Source: Billgrantia aerodenitrificans | Lineage (GTDB): Bacteria > Pseudomonadota > Gammaproteobacteria > Pseudomonadales > Halomonadaceae | Direction: 5' to 3' | Length of the DNA stretch: 64,000 nucleotides | Assembly: GCF_021404405.1 (NCBI RefSeq) | Contig: NZ_JABFTV010000009.1 | Location: 124,001 to 188,000 of the forward strand | Shown here: positions 1 through 8,461 of the stretch, one piece after another | Layout of the letters: every line of letters starts with the position of its first letter | How positions within the stretch are numbered: the stretch's first letter is position 1 | The notes under the pieces: model-generated | The model's input: only the letters and a program-made list of their open reading frames with translations | Told to the model about the DNA's origin: nothing | The model's database searches: none | Program-made: the position numbers and the translations under genes

Positions 1-53
1 TGAGCGAAGCCGCTGTCTCAACTCGTCATTGACGAGCCTGCCAGGTCAGACAG

Positions 54-527
54 TTACTGGATGGGCTGGGCGGGCTGTTCACCACCCTGCTGCTGCATCT
101 GATCCTGCAGGTCCTGCATCTGCTGCTGTTGCTGGGCAATCGCCTCGTCCAGGCGCTGACGCTGCTCATCGGTGAAGACAGCTTCGATGCGGGACTGCAG
201 CAGTACCGTCTCGGCAGTAATTTCACCGGTCAGGTCGCCCAGCCGCGCAGCATCCTGGCGAATGGCATTCTCGTCGAAGTCGGGGCCAACGTACTCACCG
301 AGGCGCGCTTGCAACGCCTGAGCCTCCTGCTCCTTGGGTGCCAGCTGTCGCTCCGCCTCGTCGAGCAAGCCACGGATTTCCTGCTGCTGATTCTCGTCCA
401 GATCGAGCAACTGATCGAGCTGATCCACCTGGTCGCCCTGGGGCGGTGCCTGCATCTGCTGCGCTGCCGCAGCGCCAGCGATGCCCAGGGTGAGCGCGAG
501 AGTTGCCACAAATTTGGTGAGCTTCAT
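54..527 (-). CDS. Spy/CpxP-like periplasmic protein
   Basis: The 157-residue product begins with a clear Sec signal peptide (about residues 1-22, ending in an Ala-rich cleavage region). The rest is almost entirely helical and charged, and the C-terminal third is very rich in Gln (runs of Q around residues 130-150). A TDEQRQRLDEA segment near residue 120 resembles the LTxxQ-type repeats of the Spy/CpxP family, whose members are periplasmic chaperones or envelope-stress sensors. The start is supported by GGAG six bases upstream. It stands alone, with the MATE gene upstream on the same strand. The family match rests on composition and repeat character; a generic coiled-coil periplasmic protein is the alternative. 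Confidence 0.6.
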   Translation of the reverse strand: MKLTKFVATLALTLGIAGAAAAQQMQAPPQGDQVDQLDQLLDLDENQQQEIRGLLDEAERQLAPKEQEAQALQARLGEYVGPDFDENAIRQDAARLGDLTGEITAETVLLQSRIEAVFTDEQRQRLDEAIAQQQQQMQDLQDQMQQQGGEQPAQPIQ

Positions 528-610
528 TGGTTACTCCATTCCATCAGAGTTGCTTTCATGGCTCGTGCCGGCCGAGCCACTACGTCCTTACCCTGACAGC
601 ACATAGCGCC

Positions 611-1978
611 TCAGGTTCGCTCACGAGCCAAAAGTTTCGACTCGGGCCCGCCATCGTGCCCCCTTCGGGCCAGCAAGCGGCGCATCAGTTGCCAAGCCAT
701 CAAGCCTGCCAACACGTTCCCCAACGCGGCCCCCATGGCCAGACCGGCAAGCCCACCGAGCCAGGCCCCCAGCCACAGGCAAGGGAGATAACAGACGAAG
801 AGCCTTGCCGCCGACATAAGCATGGCCCTCAGCGGCCAGCCCAACGCGTTGCCGGCGGAAACCACCAGCATGCAGACGCCCAGCGCGGCGTAGCTTGGCA
901 GCAGGAAGCGAATCAGCAGGGTCAGATCCCCGCGCACCTCTGGGCTTCCGGCCAGCAGCTGCGCCAGCCACGGAGCCAGGATTGCCAGTAGCAGGCCGAG
1001 CCCAAGCTGCCATGCCACCACGACCCGCAGCGCCAGGCCTATCAGTTCGCGAACCTGCTGCCAGTCGCCTGCACCGTAGCAACGACCCAACCAAGGGGGT
1101 AACGACATGGTCATGGCCAGGACCACGACCAGAGCCAGGGTCTCGAGCCGGCTTGCCAATCCCCAGGCCGCTACAGAAGCTTCTCCCAGGCCGGCCACTA
1201 CCGAGATGGCGAGCATCGCCGCCAATGGCGGCATCAGCTGTCCGATCATCGCGGGCCCAGCGATACCAATGAAGGGGCGTGCCGAAACCGCCAACTCCTG
1301 TCTGAGCCCGCTTCGCGCCAGCCAGTCGCTGTGACGCAAACGCCCCACCACGACCAGCAATCCGCAGCCAAAGGCTATTGCCGTGGCCCAGGCCGCGCCT
1401 GGAAGTCCGAGCCCCGACCAGGGGCCAACGCCGAAGATCAGCAGTGGATCGAGCGCCAGGTTGGCCAGACTGGTGACGACCATCATCTTGCCGGGCAGGC
1501 GTGTATCGCCATGGGCGCGGAACAGGCTGTAGATGAAGTAGAGCACCGCCCCCAGCCAGGCCGCAAACAGCTGGGGCGCCCAGTAGGCGCGAATCAGCGG
1601 CAGCGTTGCCGTATCGGCCCCCAGGCGGGTGAAAATCGGCACCTGGGCCCACCATAACACGATGGCCAGCAGCGCTATGGTCACGCTGCCCACCGACACC
1701 ACCAGCGTTCCCAGGCGCCGTGCCCGTGCGACCTCTCCGGCACCCAGTGCTCGCGAGATCAGAGCCGCAATGGCAATGCCAAGCCCCACCTGCACGCCGA
1801 TGATGAGAAAGGTCAGCGGAAAAGTGAACGACTGGGCAGCCAATGGCGCCGTGCCCAGACGAGACACGAAGGCACTGTCCACCAGTTGGAAACCCAGCAG
1901 CGCCAGCACGCCAATGGTCATCGGCCAGGTCTGGCGCCATAGCGTCAAGCCCAGGGAAGAGGCGGCAGCGACAGGCAT
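611..1978 (-). CDS. MATE family multidrug/cation antiporter (DinF/NorM type)
   Basis: This 455-residue, very hydrophobic protein has about twelve predicted membrane segments in two similar halves, the length and layout typical of MATE exporters. The N-terminal part (around residues 10-60) carries the family's VDSAFVSRLGTAPLAA-like stretch following helix 1, and a second Ala/Gly-rich pair of helices starts near residue 230. MATE proteins sit in the inner membrane and export drugs or metabolites in exchange for Na+ or H+. The C-terminus is basic and ends in a short cytosolic tail. No regulator is next to it. The substrate cannot be read from sequence; the family call is secure. Confidence 0.88.
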   Translation of the reverse strand: MPVAAASSLGLTLWRQTWPMTIGVLALLGFQLVDSAFVSRLGTAPLAAQSFTFPLTFLIIGVQVGLGIAIAALISRALGAGEVARARRLGTLVVSVGSVTIALLAIVLWWAQVPIFTRLGADTATLPLIRAYWAPQLFAAWLGAVLYFIYSLFRAHGDTRLPGKMMVVTSLANLALDPLLIFGVGPWSGLGLPGAAWATAIAFGCGLLVVVGRLRHSDWLARSGLRQELAVSARPFIGIAGPAMIGQLMPPLAAMLAISVVAGLGEASVAAWGLASRLETLALVVVLAMTMSLPPWLGRCYGAGDWQQVRELIGLALRVVVAWQLGLGLLLAILAPWLAQLLAGSPEVRGDLTLLIRFLLPSYAALGVCMLVVSAGNALGWPLRAMLMSAARLFVCYLPCLWLGAWLGGLAGLAMGAALGNVLAGLMAWQLMRRLLARRGHDGGPESKLLARERT

Positions 1979-2032
1979 CAGACGGCTCCATCAATGAAGG
2001 GGGCTGCATTCTACGTGAAAGCGCGCCGCCAC

Positions 2033-3853
2033 TCAGCCCTGCAAGCCACTAGGAGCGGCCACCAACCCCAGCAGGACGCGCTCGGTCATTGCCGCTGGCA
2101 TGGGACGATAAAAATAGAAACCCTGCACGAGATCGCACTTCATCTCGCGGATCAGCTCGAGCTGCCTTTCATCCTCCACGCCCTCCGCCACCACTTCGAG
2201 CCCAAGCCGATGGCCGATGAATACCGCCGCTTCCATGATGGCCCTGTCCTTCGGCTCGCCGGGTGCATCTCGTACGAAGGAACGATCGATCTTCAGTGCC
2301 GTCACCGGGAAGCGTTTGAGATAGCTCAGAGATGAAAACCCGGTGCCAAAATCATCGATGGCTATGCGAAAACCGAGATGATAGAGCCCCCATAGCCCGT
2401 CCAGAATCCGTTCGTCAGCTTCGATCAATACGTTCTCGGTCAACTCGATACCAATTTCCCGTGGCCCAAGACCATGGCGCGACAGGCATTGACGCAAGCG
2501 TTCGAAGACATCCGGGCGCGAAAGCTGACGCCCTGAGACGTTGATGTCGATGCGCTCCAACGGCACGCCGGCGGCACGCCACTGAGCTCGCTGACGGCAC
2601 GCCTCCTCGATGACCCAGTCCCCCAGGCGGTGTATCAGCCCGGAGCGCTCGGCAACGCGGATGAACTCGTGGGGGGGAACCGCAGTGCCACCAGGGAGTT
2701 CCCAGCGCAACAGCGCCTCGAGGTTTTCGATGCGCCCGCTTATCGCCGAAACCTGAGGCTGATAGTGTAGAGTCAGCTCCCCAGCGCTCAAGGCGCGCTC
2801 CAGATTCTCGGCCAAGCGATGTTCTCGGACCAACTCGTCGTGCAGGTGTTGATGAAAAAAGCGGATGCTGCCACGCCCCTCCAACTTGGCTCGATTCTTG
2901 GCCACGTCGGCATTGCGGATCAGTTCACGTGCGCTGGCACCGTTATCAGGGAAGAGACAAACGCCGATACTGGCCGAGACGCGCCGCTCGTGGCCATCCA
3001 GTCCAAAAGGCTGCTTGAACAAGTCATGGATCTTGTTGACCACCTGCAGCACGTCTTCCTCGCGATGCAGCCCCGGGAAGGCCAACACGAACTCATCGCT
3101 GGAAACCCGGGACAGCAGGTCGGTCGAGCGTAGCGCATTGCGCAGCCTGCGGCTCAGCTCCACCAGCAATTGGTCTCCCTGCTCATAGCCCAGGGCGTCG
3201 TTGATCTCGACGAAATAGTCGATGTCCAGGTAGATCAGCGCCAACCCCACCCCGCGACGACGCACGCCATCGAGCAGATACGCCAGGTCGGACTCGAAGG
3301 TCTGTCGGTTCGGCAACTGCGTCAACCGGTCGTATCGAGTGGCGAATTCGAGATCTCGATGCGCCTGTTTCTGGTCCGAGAGGTCGACATCGACACAGAA
3401 CATGAGGGGATCGTCGGTATGCTCTTTGAGCATCACGTGATGTGAGAAGACCGGCACCAACTCGCCGCTCTTGTGCTTCAGCTCCAGCTCTTCGGCTGGG
3501 ATTTCGATACCGTCCTGGATCCAGGCCCGATGCGCATGGATGACCCCTTCACGCATGAAGTCGGGAATGATCAGATCCTCGAGCAGCCCGCCCAGCGCCT
3601 CGTCGGCGGTGTAACCGTAGAGTCGCGTACTTGCCTCGTTCCAGTAGATGACACGACGGTCGCGATCGTACCCCTGCACAGCGACCTTGGGCAGGCTCTC
3701 CAGCAGCGCACGAAAGCGCTGCTCACTTTCGAGATATTGCTGGCGTACAAGCGCTACGGCTTCGTCGTTTTGCGTCGAGTCGACAGTCGCGTCAATCGAA
3801 GGCCGCCCCAGAAACCGGAGCAGCCACCGCCTGAAGCGCTCATTGGGGATCAT
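2033..3853 (-). CDS. PAS-GGDEF-EAL cyclic-di-GMP signalling protein, probable phosphodiesterase
   Basis: The domain order in 606 residues is a short basic N-terminus, a PAS domain (about 42-160), a GGDEF domain (about 170-335) and an EAL domain (about 345-595). The diguanylate cyclase signature is altered: where GGDEF should be, the protein reads SSDEF, so cyclase activity is unlikely. The EAL domain looks intact, with LEALLRW, an ELTEN segment, DDFGTGFSS, an AEGVE segment and a final QGFYFYRPM. I therefore predict a c-di-GMP phosphodiesterase whose GGDEF domain may bind GTP as a regulator. No transmembrane helix is visible, so it should be cytoplasmic. The stop is 54 bases from the MATE start; both are on the minus strand. 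Confidence 0.9.
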   Translation of the reverse strand: MIPNERFRRWLLRFLGRPSIDATVDSTQNDEAVALVRQQYLESEQRFRALLESLPKVAVQGYDRDRRVIYWNEASTRLYGYTADEALGGLLEDLIIPDFMREGVIHAHRAWIQDGIEIPAEELELKHKSGELVPVFSHHVMLKEHTDDPLMFCVDVDLSDQKQAHRDLEFATRYDRLTQLPNRQTFESDLAYLLDGVRRRGVGLALIYLDIDYFVEINDALGYEQGDQLLVELSRRLRNALRSTDLLSRVSSDEFVLAFPGLHREEDVLQVVNKIHDLFKQPFGLDGHERRVSASIGVCLFPDNGASARELIRNADVAKNRAKLEGRGSIRFFHQHLHDELVREHRLAENLERALSAGELTLHYQPQVSAISGRIENLEALLRWELPGGTAVPPHEFIRVAERSGLIHRLGDWVIEEACRQRAQWRAAGVPLERIDINVSGRQLSRPDVFERLRQCLSRHGLGPREIGIELTENVLIEADERILDGLWGLYHLGFRIAIDDFGTGFSSLSYLKRFPVTALKIDRSFVRDAPGEPKDRAIMEAAVFIGHRLGLEVVAEGVEDERQLELIREMKCDLVQGFYFYRPMPAAMTERVLLGLVAAPSGLQG

Positions 3854-4130
3854 AGGACTTCCTCGTAAGGGGGGACGACGGCGTCGCTGTTCTCTATGCG
3901 GAACGTTTGCACCGTTTTTGTTACATCCTACACAGCATCGTCAGAATTCTCCTACGTCCTTAGTCCAATGTCTCCCTCTAACTACCCAGTCATAACCCAG
4001 TCTTCTAGCTGACGACGACGCTCCATTTACAACTACAATACTTAACATTTAGTTTCTTTTCTTTTCACAGAGTTGAACGGGGCAACCCGACAACACCGGG
4101 CAATACCGCCCACCACCTGGAGATAGCGAC

Positions 4131-4925
4131 ATGAAACTCGACACCCTCAAGCATGGCTACGACTACACCGGCATGCCCGTCAACCCGCTGACCCATTACT
4201 GGGCACCGGGTGTCAGCGCTGACTTGGCAAGCCATCACTGGGCCTTGACCGAGGTCCGTTCGCGAATCGATCTGCCTGCCTGGCAGGCATTCACTGATGA
4301 CCTGCCACGCGACTCCTACGTCAACCAGCGCTGGAAGCGCATGTCCTGGTTGGCGCTGGATGAGAACGGCGAGGTGCAGGACATGGGCCATTGCCCCATG
4401 GCCCAAGGCGGCGCTTTCAATGCCGCGGAAAGCATGGCGGATCGCCTGCGCTACTATGAGCCGCTCACCCCGGAATTTCTCGGTCGTGCCGACGTCAAGG
4501 ACTTCGTACACGCCTGGGCCCAGCTGTGGAACCTCGGCCCCAATGAACCGATTCTGATGCAGATCACCGGTGTACGCGGCCAGGGCCTGGTCGATCCCCT
4601 ACAGGGCCAGGGCATCCATGCCGACGGCTGCAAGGCACTGAGCATACTGGTGCTCAAGCGCGAGAACGTCACTGGTGGTACCAACCACCTGTATGCCGAC
4701 AATGGCGGCTCGCTGCCCTTGCTCGATGCCACCCTGGAAGAGGGCGACATTCTCCACCTGCACGACGACCGGGTCTATCACAGCGTCGATGGCATTTCCC
4801 AGGAGGATCCCGAGGCACCTTTCGAACGCTTCATCATTATCATCAATAGTCGTTTCGTGGACGATTTCCAGAACCGTATCCTACGTCGGCACTTCCCTCA
4901 CGCGGTGCTGAACGAAACCAAGTAA
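4131..4925 (+). CDS. 2-oxoglutarate/Fe(II) dioxygenase of the free amino acid hydroxylase type (2OG-Fe_Oxy_2)
   Basis: The 264-residue protein carries a complete non-haem iron facial triad: H163 and D165 in GIHADG and H217 in YHSVDG. R233 in FERF is the expected 2-oxoglutarate carboxylate ligand. Length and motif spacing fit the small family that includes the Bacillus L-isoleucine 4-dioxygenase and related free amino acid hydroxylases. The substrate cannot be deduced. The start is the first ATG after a GGAG-type ribosome site. The gene stands alone, with a 277-base upstream gap that may hold its promoter and a strong bidirectional hairpin just after its stop. No biosynthetic partners flank it, so it may act on a common metabolite such as an amino acid. 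Confidence 0.8.
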   Translation: MKLDTLKHGYDYTGMPVNPLTHYWAPGVSADLASHHWALTEVRSRIDLPAWQAFTDDLPRDSYVNQRWKRMSWLALDENGEVQDMGHCPMAQGGAFNAAESMADRLRYYEPLTPEFLGRADVKDFVHAWAQLWNLGPNEPILMQITGVRGQGLVDPLQGQGIHADGCKALSILVLKRENVTGGTNHLYADNGGSLPLLDATLEEGDILHLHDDRVYHSVDGISQEDPEAPFERFIIIINSRFVDDFQNRILRRHFPHAVLNETK

Positions 4926-4957
4926 GCTTTCTCGCCCTGCCTCGTCCCTAAAAACAC

Positions 4958-4985
4958 AACACCCTCGGCAAAAGCCGAGGGTGTT
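4958..4985. terminator. Bidirectional Rho-independent terminator
   Basis: A perfect 12-bp stem (4958-4969 with 4974-4985) closes a four-A loop. T-rich sequence follows on the plus strand and an A-run precedes it, giving a T-run on the minus strand. It sits between the converging dioxygenase and YceI genes and should stop transcription from both sides. Confidence 0.9.
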
Positions 4986-5007
4986 CTCATGCAAAGGCAA
5001 AGACGAA

Positions 5008-5592
5008 TTACTGGCGCACGCCCTCGAAGGTAACGTAGAGCTCGAGCTCTTCCATCACCTCGGGGAAATCGCTCATGTCGATGCCGAAATCGGCCAGCGT
5101 GAGCATCGTCGAGCCTTCGAAGCCGGCGCGGTAGTTGCCCCAGGGATCCTCGCCCTCACCCATCAAGGTGACCGGCATCTCGATTTCGCGGGTTTCGCCC
5201 TTGAGGGTGAGCTCGCCGGTCAGCACGCCTTCATTGTCTCCAGTTGGTTCGAAGCCAGTGGAAACGAAGGTCGCCGTCGGGTAGTCACCGGCACTGAGGA
5301 AATCGTCGCTCAGAAAGTGGCGGTCGCGCTCGGCATGGTTGCTGTTGAGGCTGTTGACCTGCACTTCCATCTCGACGCTGGACGCTTCGAGATCATCCGC
5401 ATCGTAGTAGAAGCGACCTTCGAACTCCTCGAAGTTACCGAGAATGTATGAGTAGCCGAGGTGATTGATCTTGAACTGAATGAAGGCGTGCTGGCCTTCG
5501 GTATCCACGACATACTCGGCCGCCATGGCCTGGCCAGCCGTGGCCAGGGCAGCGGTGCCTAGGGCAGTAGCGAGTGCGACTTTCTTGAACAT
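5008..5592 (-). CDS. yceI: YceI family periplasmic lipid-binding protein
   Basis: The 194-residue product has a typical Sec signal peptide (about residues 1-24, ending AMA) and a YceI lipocalin-like beta-barrel. Supporting segments include an early YVVDTEGQHAFIQFKINH-type start of the mature domain, a mid-domain TATFVSTGFEPTGDN stretch and a conserved DFGIDMSDFP near the end. YceI proteins bind polyisoprenoids such as ubiquinone precursors in the periplasm. The gene lies 39 bases downstream of a cytochrome b561 gene, a recurrent pairing, so both are probably one transcript ending at the hairpin at 4958. Confidence 0.92.
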   Translation of the reverse strand: MFKKVALATALGTAALATAGQAMAAEYVVDTEGQHAFIQFKINHLGYSYILGNFEEFEGRFYYDADDLEASSVEMEVQVNSLNSNHAERDRHFLSDDFLSAGDYPTATFVSTGFEPTGDNEGVLTGELTLKGETREIEMPVTLMGEGEDPWGNYRAGFEGSTMLTLADFGIDMSDFPEVMEELELYVTFEGVRQ

Positions 5593-5631
5593 GGGTCTCT
5601 CCTTGGTGATGGCGCCCGGAGGCGCAGGCGT

Positions 5632-6186
5632 TCAACGGCGACGCGTACGTGCCGGGTTCAGCATACGCAAGACGGTATCGTGTCGGTCGATGAAGTGATG
5701 CTTCAGGGCTGCCATCGCATGGCCTGCCGCCAGCAACATCAGGGCCAGAGCGCTGTACCAGTGTATCTCACCGGCAATGCTCGCCTGGTTGGGCAGGCGG
5801 CTGATCAACGCCGGCACCTCGAACCAGTCGAATACGCTGATACCACGCCCGCGGGCGGTGGAAATCAGATAGCCGCTGACCAGTACCGTTAGCATCAGAA
5901 CGTAGAGTGCGATGTGACCGAAGTGAGCGGCGATACGCTCGAAACGACTGCCCTGCGCCTGAGGAGTCGGCTGAAACAGTCGCCACAGAATACGCAGCAG
6001 CGTGGCGAACAGCAGCAGCATGCCGATCGAGCGATGCCACCACGGCGCGCGATTGTACCAGGGGTCGAAGTAGCCCAGCCCGGTCATCCACCAACCGAGC
6101 ACGAACAGGCCGACAATGGTCAAGGCACTGAGCCAGTGCAAGGCGATGCTGACCAGGCCCCAGCCTGTGCGGGTGTTGCGCCACAT
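5632..6186 (-). CDS. Cytochrome b561 (di-haem membrane cytochrome)
   Basis: The 184-residue protein has four hydrophobic helices with the expected haem-ligand histidines: one in ALHWLSALT (helix 1), one in the WWHRSIGM region (helix 2), and two in the IHWYSALALML and AAGHAMAALKHH segments near the C-terminus. It belongs to the prokaryotic cytochrome b561 family, which moves electrons between quinol and periplasmic acceptors, including superoxide in the E. coli CybB case. It is the first gene of a probable two-gene unit with yceI. The length is normal for the family. Confidence 0.9.
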   Translation of the reverse strand: MWRNTRTGWGLVSIALHWLSALTIVGLFVLGWWMTGLGYFDPWYNRAPWWHRSIGMLLLFATLLRILWRLFQPTPQAQGSRFERIAAHFGHIALYVLMLTVLVSGYLISTARGRGISVFDWFEVPALISRLPNQASIAGEIHWYSALALMLLAAGHAMAALKHHFIDRHDTVLRMLNPARTRRR

Positions 6187-6347
6187 CTCGTCGCTCCCAT
6201 TGAGCTTCGTTTTCGATGGAGGGCAGCATACCGCAGCGCACCATCAGTTTTTATTGAAAAAAGCCGAACAGATCATTCTAGAAATCGCATGCCAACTACC
6301 GTCCATGGTTGCTGTCCTCATGTTTGACCAGCAGTCCGTGGCCACCT

Positions 6348-6818
6348 TTACAACGAGGTCAGCTCGATAATGTTGTTCAGGCTAGTATCATCCATCGGCT
6401 GCCCCTGTCGCATGGAAAATTCGTATACGAGGCGAATGATGCGGGCTTCTGCTTCGGGCTTGAGGACCATTCCTTTGTGCTCGGAGATACGCCTCGTTCT
6501 GATGATGACATCTTCTAGGACATCCAGATCGATCAGTCGCTGCCCCACTGCCGGGCCTGCCTCCGGGGTACCTTCACCAGTAGCGAGCCACTCAACAGAG
6601 AGATCCGCGGCTCTTGCCATACTCACCAGGCTGCTCAGGGTTGGCTCAGATTGCCCTGCCCGCCATTTCCTGAGAACGGAAGTAGAAACCCCAGCCTTTT
6701 CCGACATGACCGTGGCGCCACCCGCTCGCCTAATCGCCACATTCATGCGCTTTCCAAACGCGTCAACCCGTTCCTCCTTGGAGAGAATTTTTGAAGCTTC
6801 AAGGTTATGACGCGCCAT
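6348..6818 (-). CDS. XRE-family helix-turn-helix regulator
   Basis: This 156-residue protein has a Cro/CI-type helix-turn-helix at about residues 20-75 (AFGKRMNVAIRR, then VMSEKAGVSTSVLRKWRAGQ and a 'SVEWLATGEG' end) followed by an unrecognised helical C-terminal domain of about 75 residues. The layout is like many small phage-repressor-type regulators but without a LexA-like peptidase Ser/Lys pair. It lies between cytochrome b561 (same strand) and a c-di-GMP operon (opposite strand). A direct repeat just upstream of its start may be its own operator. Whether it controls the divergent REC-EAL gene is not known. Confidence 0.8.
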   Translation of the reverse strand: MARHNLEASKILSKEERVDAFGKRMNVAIRRAGGATVMSEKAGVSTSVLRKWRAGQSEPTLSSLVSMARAADLSVEWLATGEGTPEAGPAVGQRLIDLDVLEDVIIRTRRISEHKGMVLKPEAEARIIRLVYEFSMRQGQPMDDTSLNNIIELTSL

Positions 6819-6832
6819 GGCCTTCCTTAATA

Positions 6833-6856
6833 GTTACAAAACAAAAGGTTACAAAA
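6833..6856. promoter_or_regulatory. Candidate operator: GTTACAAAA direct repeat
   Basis: GTTACAAAA occurs twice (6833-6841 and 6848-6856), 15 bases apart, so on nearly the same helix face within about 1.5 turns. The pair lies 15-38 bases upstream of the XRE regulator start. Repressors of this kind often bind such repeats to control themselves. It is a prediction from position and repetition only. Confidence 0.35.
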
Positions 6857-7177
6857 ATGTCACATTTATATCGGAATTGAACACGAACGACTCACATGTG
6901 TTGACATGCGCTCCATTCGTGTCGTAGATTCACTGCAGCAAGCTAAAGAGCCAAACCTCGTCGCCGATATCCGGCAAATTGGGTATAAGAAGTAGGTTTT
7001 TCCAAACCCGACGCCCTCCACAGGGAGACAACTGAGATGGAATTCGATCCATTCGTAGCGGCCGGTCTATGCCGGGGCGCCGGGCATCCTTTTTCTCAGA
7101 CACTTTGTCTTGAAGGATAGCATCGTGGGAGGCGCGAGACATTCAGTAGGGGCGGCTACAAAGGTCTGGGCTGGGGA
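6857..7177. other. Intergenic region between divergent XRE and REC-EAL genes
   Basis: About 320 bases separate the operator candidate from the REC-EAL start. I see no RNA gene and no recognisable c-di-GMP riboswitch. The only ORF with a possible ribosome site is a 27-codon one at 7037-7120 (GGGAG about 10 bases upstream of ATG). It has no recognisable product and could be a leader peptide or chance. Promoters for both flanking genes should lie here. Confidence 0.3.
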
Positions 7178-8425
7178 ATGATGATGCATATGGAACGCAT
7201 GTTGATTTTCGAACACGACTCGCAGGCAGCCCGGTCTGCGGCCCGTATCGCAGAAGATGTCGCACTGAAGGTACGTGTCGCACAGAGCATCGAAGGCTTT
7301 CGTTCCGCCTTAATCGACGAACACCCGGACTGTGTGTTGATCGATCTCACCATGCCCGGCACGGATGGTCTTGACATCATCCGGTTGATGGCGAAGCGCG
7401 AGTGCAATGCCAATGTCATCCTGACGAGCGGCGCCGACCCACGACTGCTAGAAGCTGCAGCCCGAATAGCCACTGCACGCGGTCTACGCGTTATCGGCCA
7501 CCTGACCAAGCCTTTCCCCTCGCGCGGACTAAGCCAGATGCTGAGGCAGAAAGGCGGCGCAGTGCCCACCACGTTCGGGCCTGTCACCCAGCATACGCTG
7601 GAGCTTTCTTTTTCCATTCTTCGCCAAGCCATCGAGAACTGTGAGTTCACTCTGGCTTATCAGCCTCAAGTACGCTGCCGCGACGGACAACTGGCAGGAT
7701 TCGAGGCTTTGGCAAGGTGGCAGCATCCCGATGGACTCATCGCTCCCAGCCGCTTCATTCCGGCTGTCGAACGAGCTGGCCTGATGCCAGAATTCACCGC
7801 ACGAATGACCGAGCAAGCACTGTCATGGTTCCGCAAAGCCATTTTATCTCCACCTACAGCCTATGCCGACGTCGTGGTACAGAGTCCACCGACCTTATCC
7901 ATCAACATCTCTGCACTCAACCTAACTCGGCCGGACTTTCCCGACGTCATGGCTAAGTTATGCGAGAAACACTCCGTAGATTCCAGCCAAGTGGTCCTTG
8001 AACTGACCGAGACTGCTGCATTGGACGATCCTGTCCTTTCCCTTGAGCTATTGACACGTTTGAGAGCGCAAGGCTTTCAGCTCTCCATCGATGACTTCGG
8101 GGCTGGTTACTCCTCGATGCAGCAGCTGGTACGGCTACCGTTTTCCGAGATCAAGATAGATAAAGCCTTCGTAGCATCGGCCTTGCAATCCGATACGTCG
8201 CGCTCGGTTGTCAAGAGCATTGTCGAGCTTGGGCATTCCTTGGGGCTTCGCTCAACAGCGGAGGGGGTCGAGGATGAGGCGACGCTGCAGTTTCTCGATT
8301 TTGTCGGTTGCGACCTCGCTCAGGGATATTTTATCGCACGCCCCATGGCGGGCGAACAGCTATCCGATTGGCTGAGCAGTGTATCGGAGTGGCCGTTTCG
8401 CGCTATGGGAGTGCATCACCGCTAA
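7178..8425 (+). CDS. Response regulator with EAL c-di-GMP phosphodiesterase output
   Basis: The 415-residue protein has an N-terminal receiver domain (about 6-130) with phospho-acceptor D56 in VLIDLTMPG, the LTSG switch residue region and the LTKPF lysine. An EAL domain follows (about 160-400) with GFEALARW, the ELTET and IDDFGAGYSSM segments, KIDKAF, AEGVED and AQGYFIARPM all present. It should be an active phosphodiesterase controlled by phosphorylation, as in the PvrR/RocR group. No cognate histidine kinase is nearby. The next gene, a PilZ-HD-GYP protein, starts 36 bases downstream on the same strand, so the two probably form an operon. The start is one of several clustered ATGs. Confidence 0.9.
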   Translation: MMMHMERMLIFEHDSQAARSAARIAEDVALKVRVAQSIEGFRSALIDEHPDCVLIDLTMPGTDGLDIIRLMAKRECNANVILTSGADPRLLEAAARIATARGLRVIGHLTKPFPSRGLSQMLRQKGGAVPTTFGPVTQHTLELSFSILRQAIENCEFTLAYQPQVRCRDGQLAGFEALARWQHPDGLIAPSRFIPAVERAGLMPEFTARMTEQALSWFRKAILSPPTAYADVVVQSPPTLSINISALNLTRPDFPDVMAKLCEKHSVDSSQVVLELTETAALDDPVLSLELLTRLRAQGFQLSIDDFGAGYSSMQQLVRLPFSEIKIDKAFVASALQSDTSRSVVKSIVELGHSLGLRSTAEGVEDEATLQFLDFVGCDLAQGYFIARPMAGEQLSDWLSSVSEWPFRAMGVHHR

Positions 8426-8461
8426 CCCACACAAGACGGCCTGTCTGCGGAACTTTTCTTT

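Noticed and set aside
22..36. Small hairpin downstream of the Spy-like gene
   Set aside because: Only a 6-bp stem with no T-run on the minus strand; not a convincing terminator.
7037..7120. 27-codon ORF with a possible ribosome site
   Set aside because: Too short and without similarity; could be a leader peptide but nothing supports coding beyond the SD-like GGGAG.
6857..7177. c-di-GMP riboswitch or small RNA upstream of the REC-EAL gene
   Set aside because: I looked for a GEMM-type core because of the c-di-GMP genes downstream and saw no convincing match.
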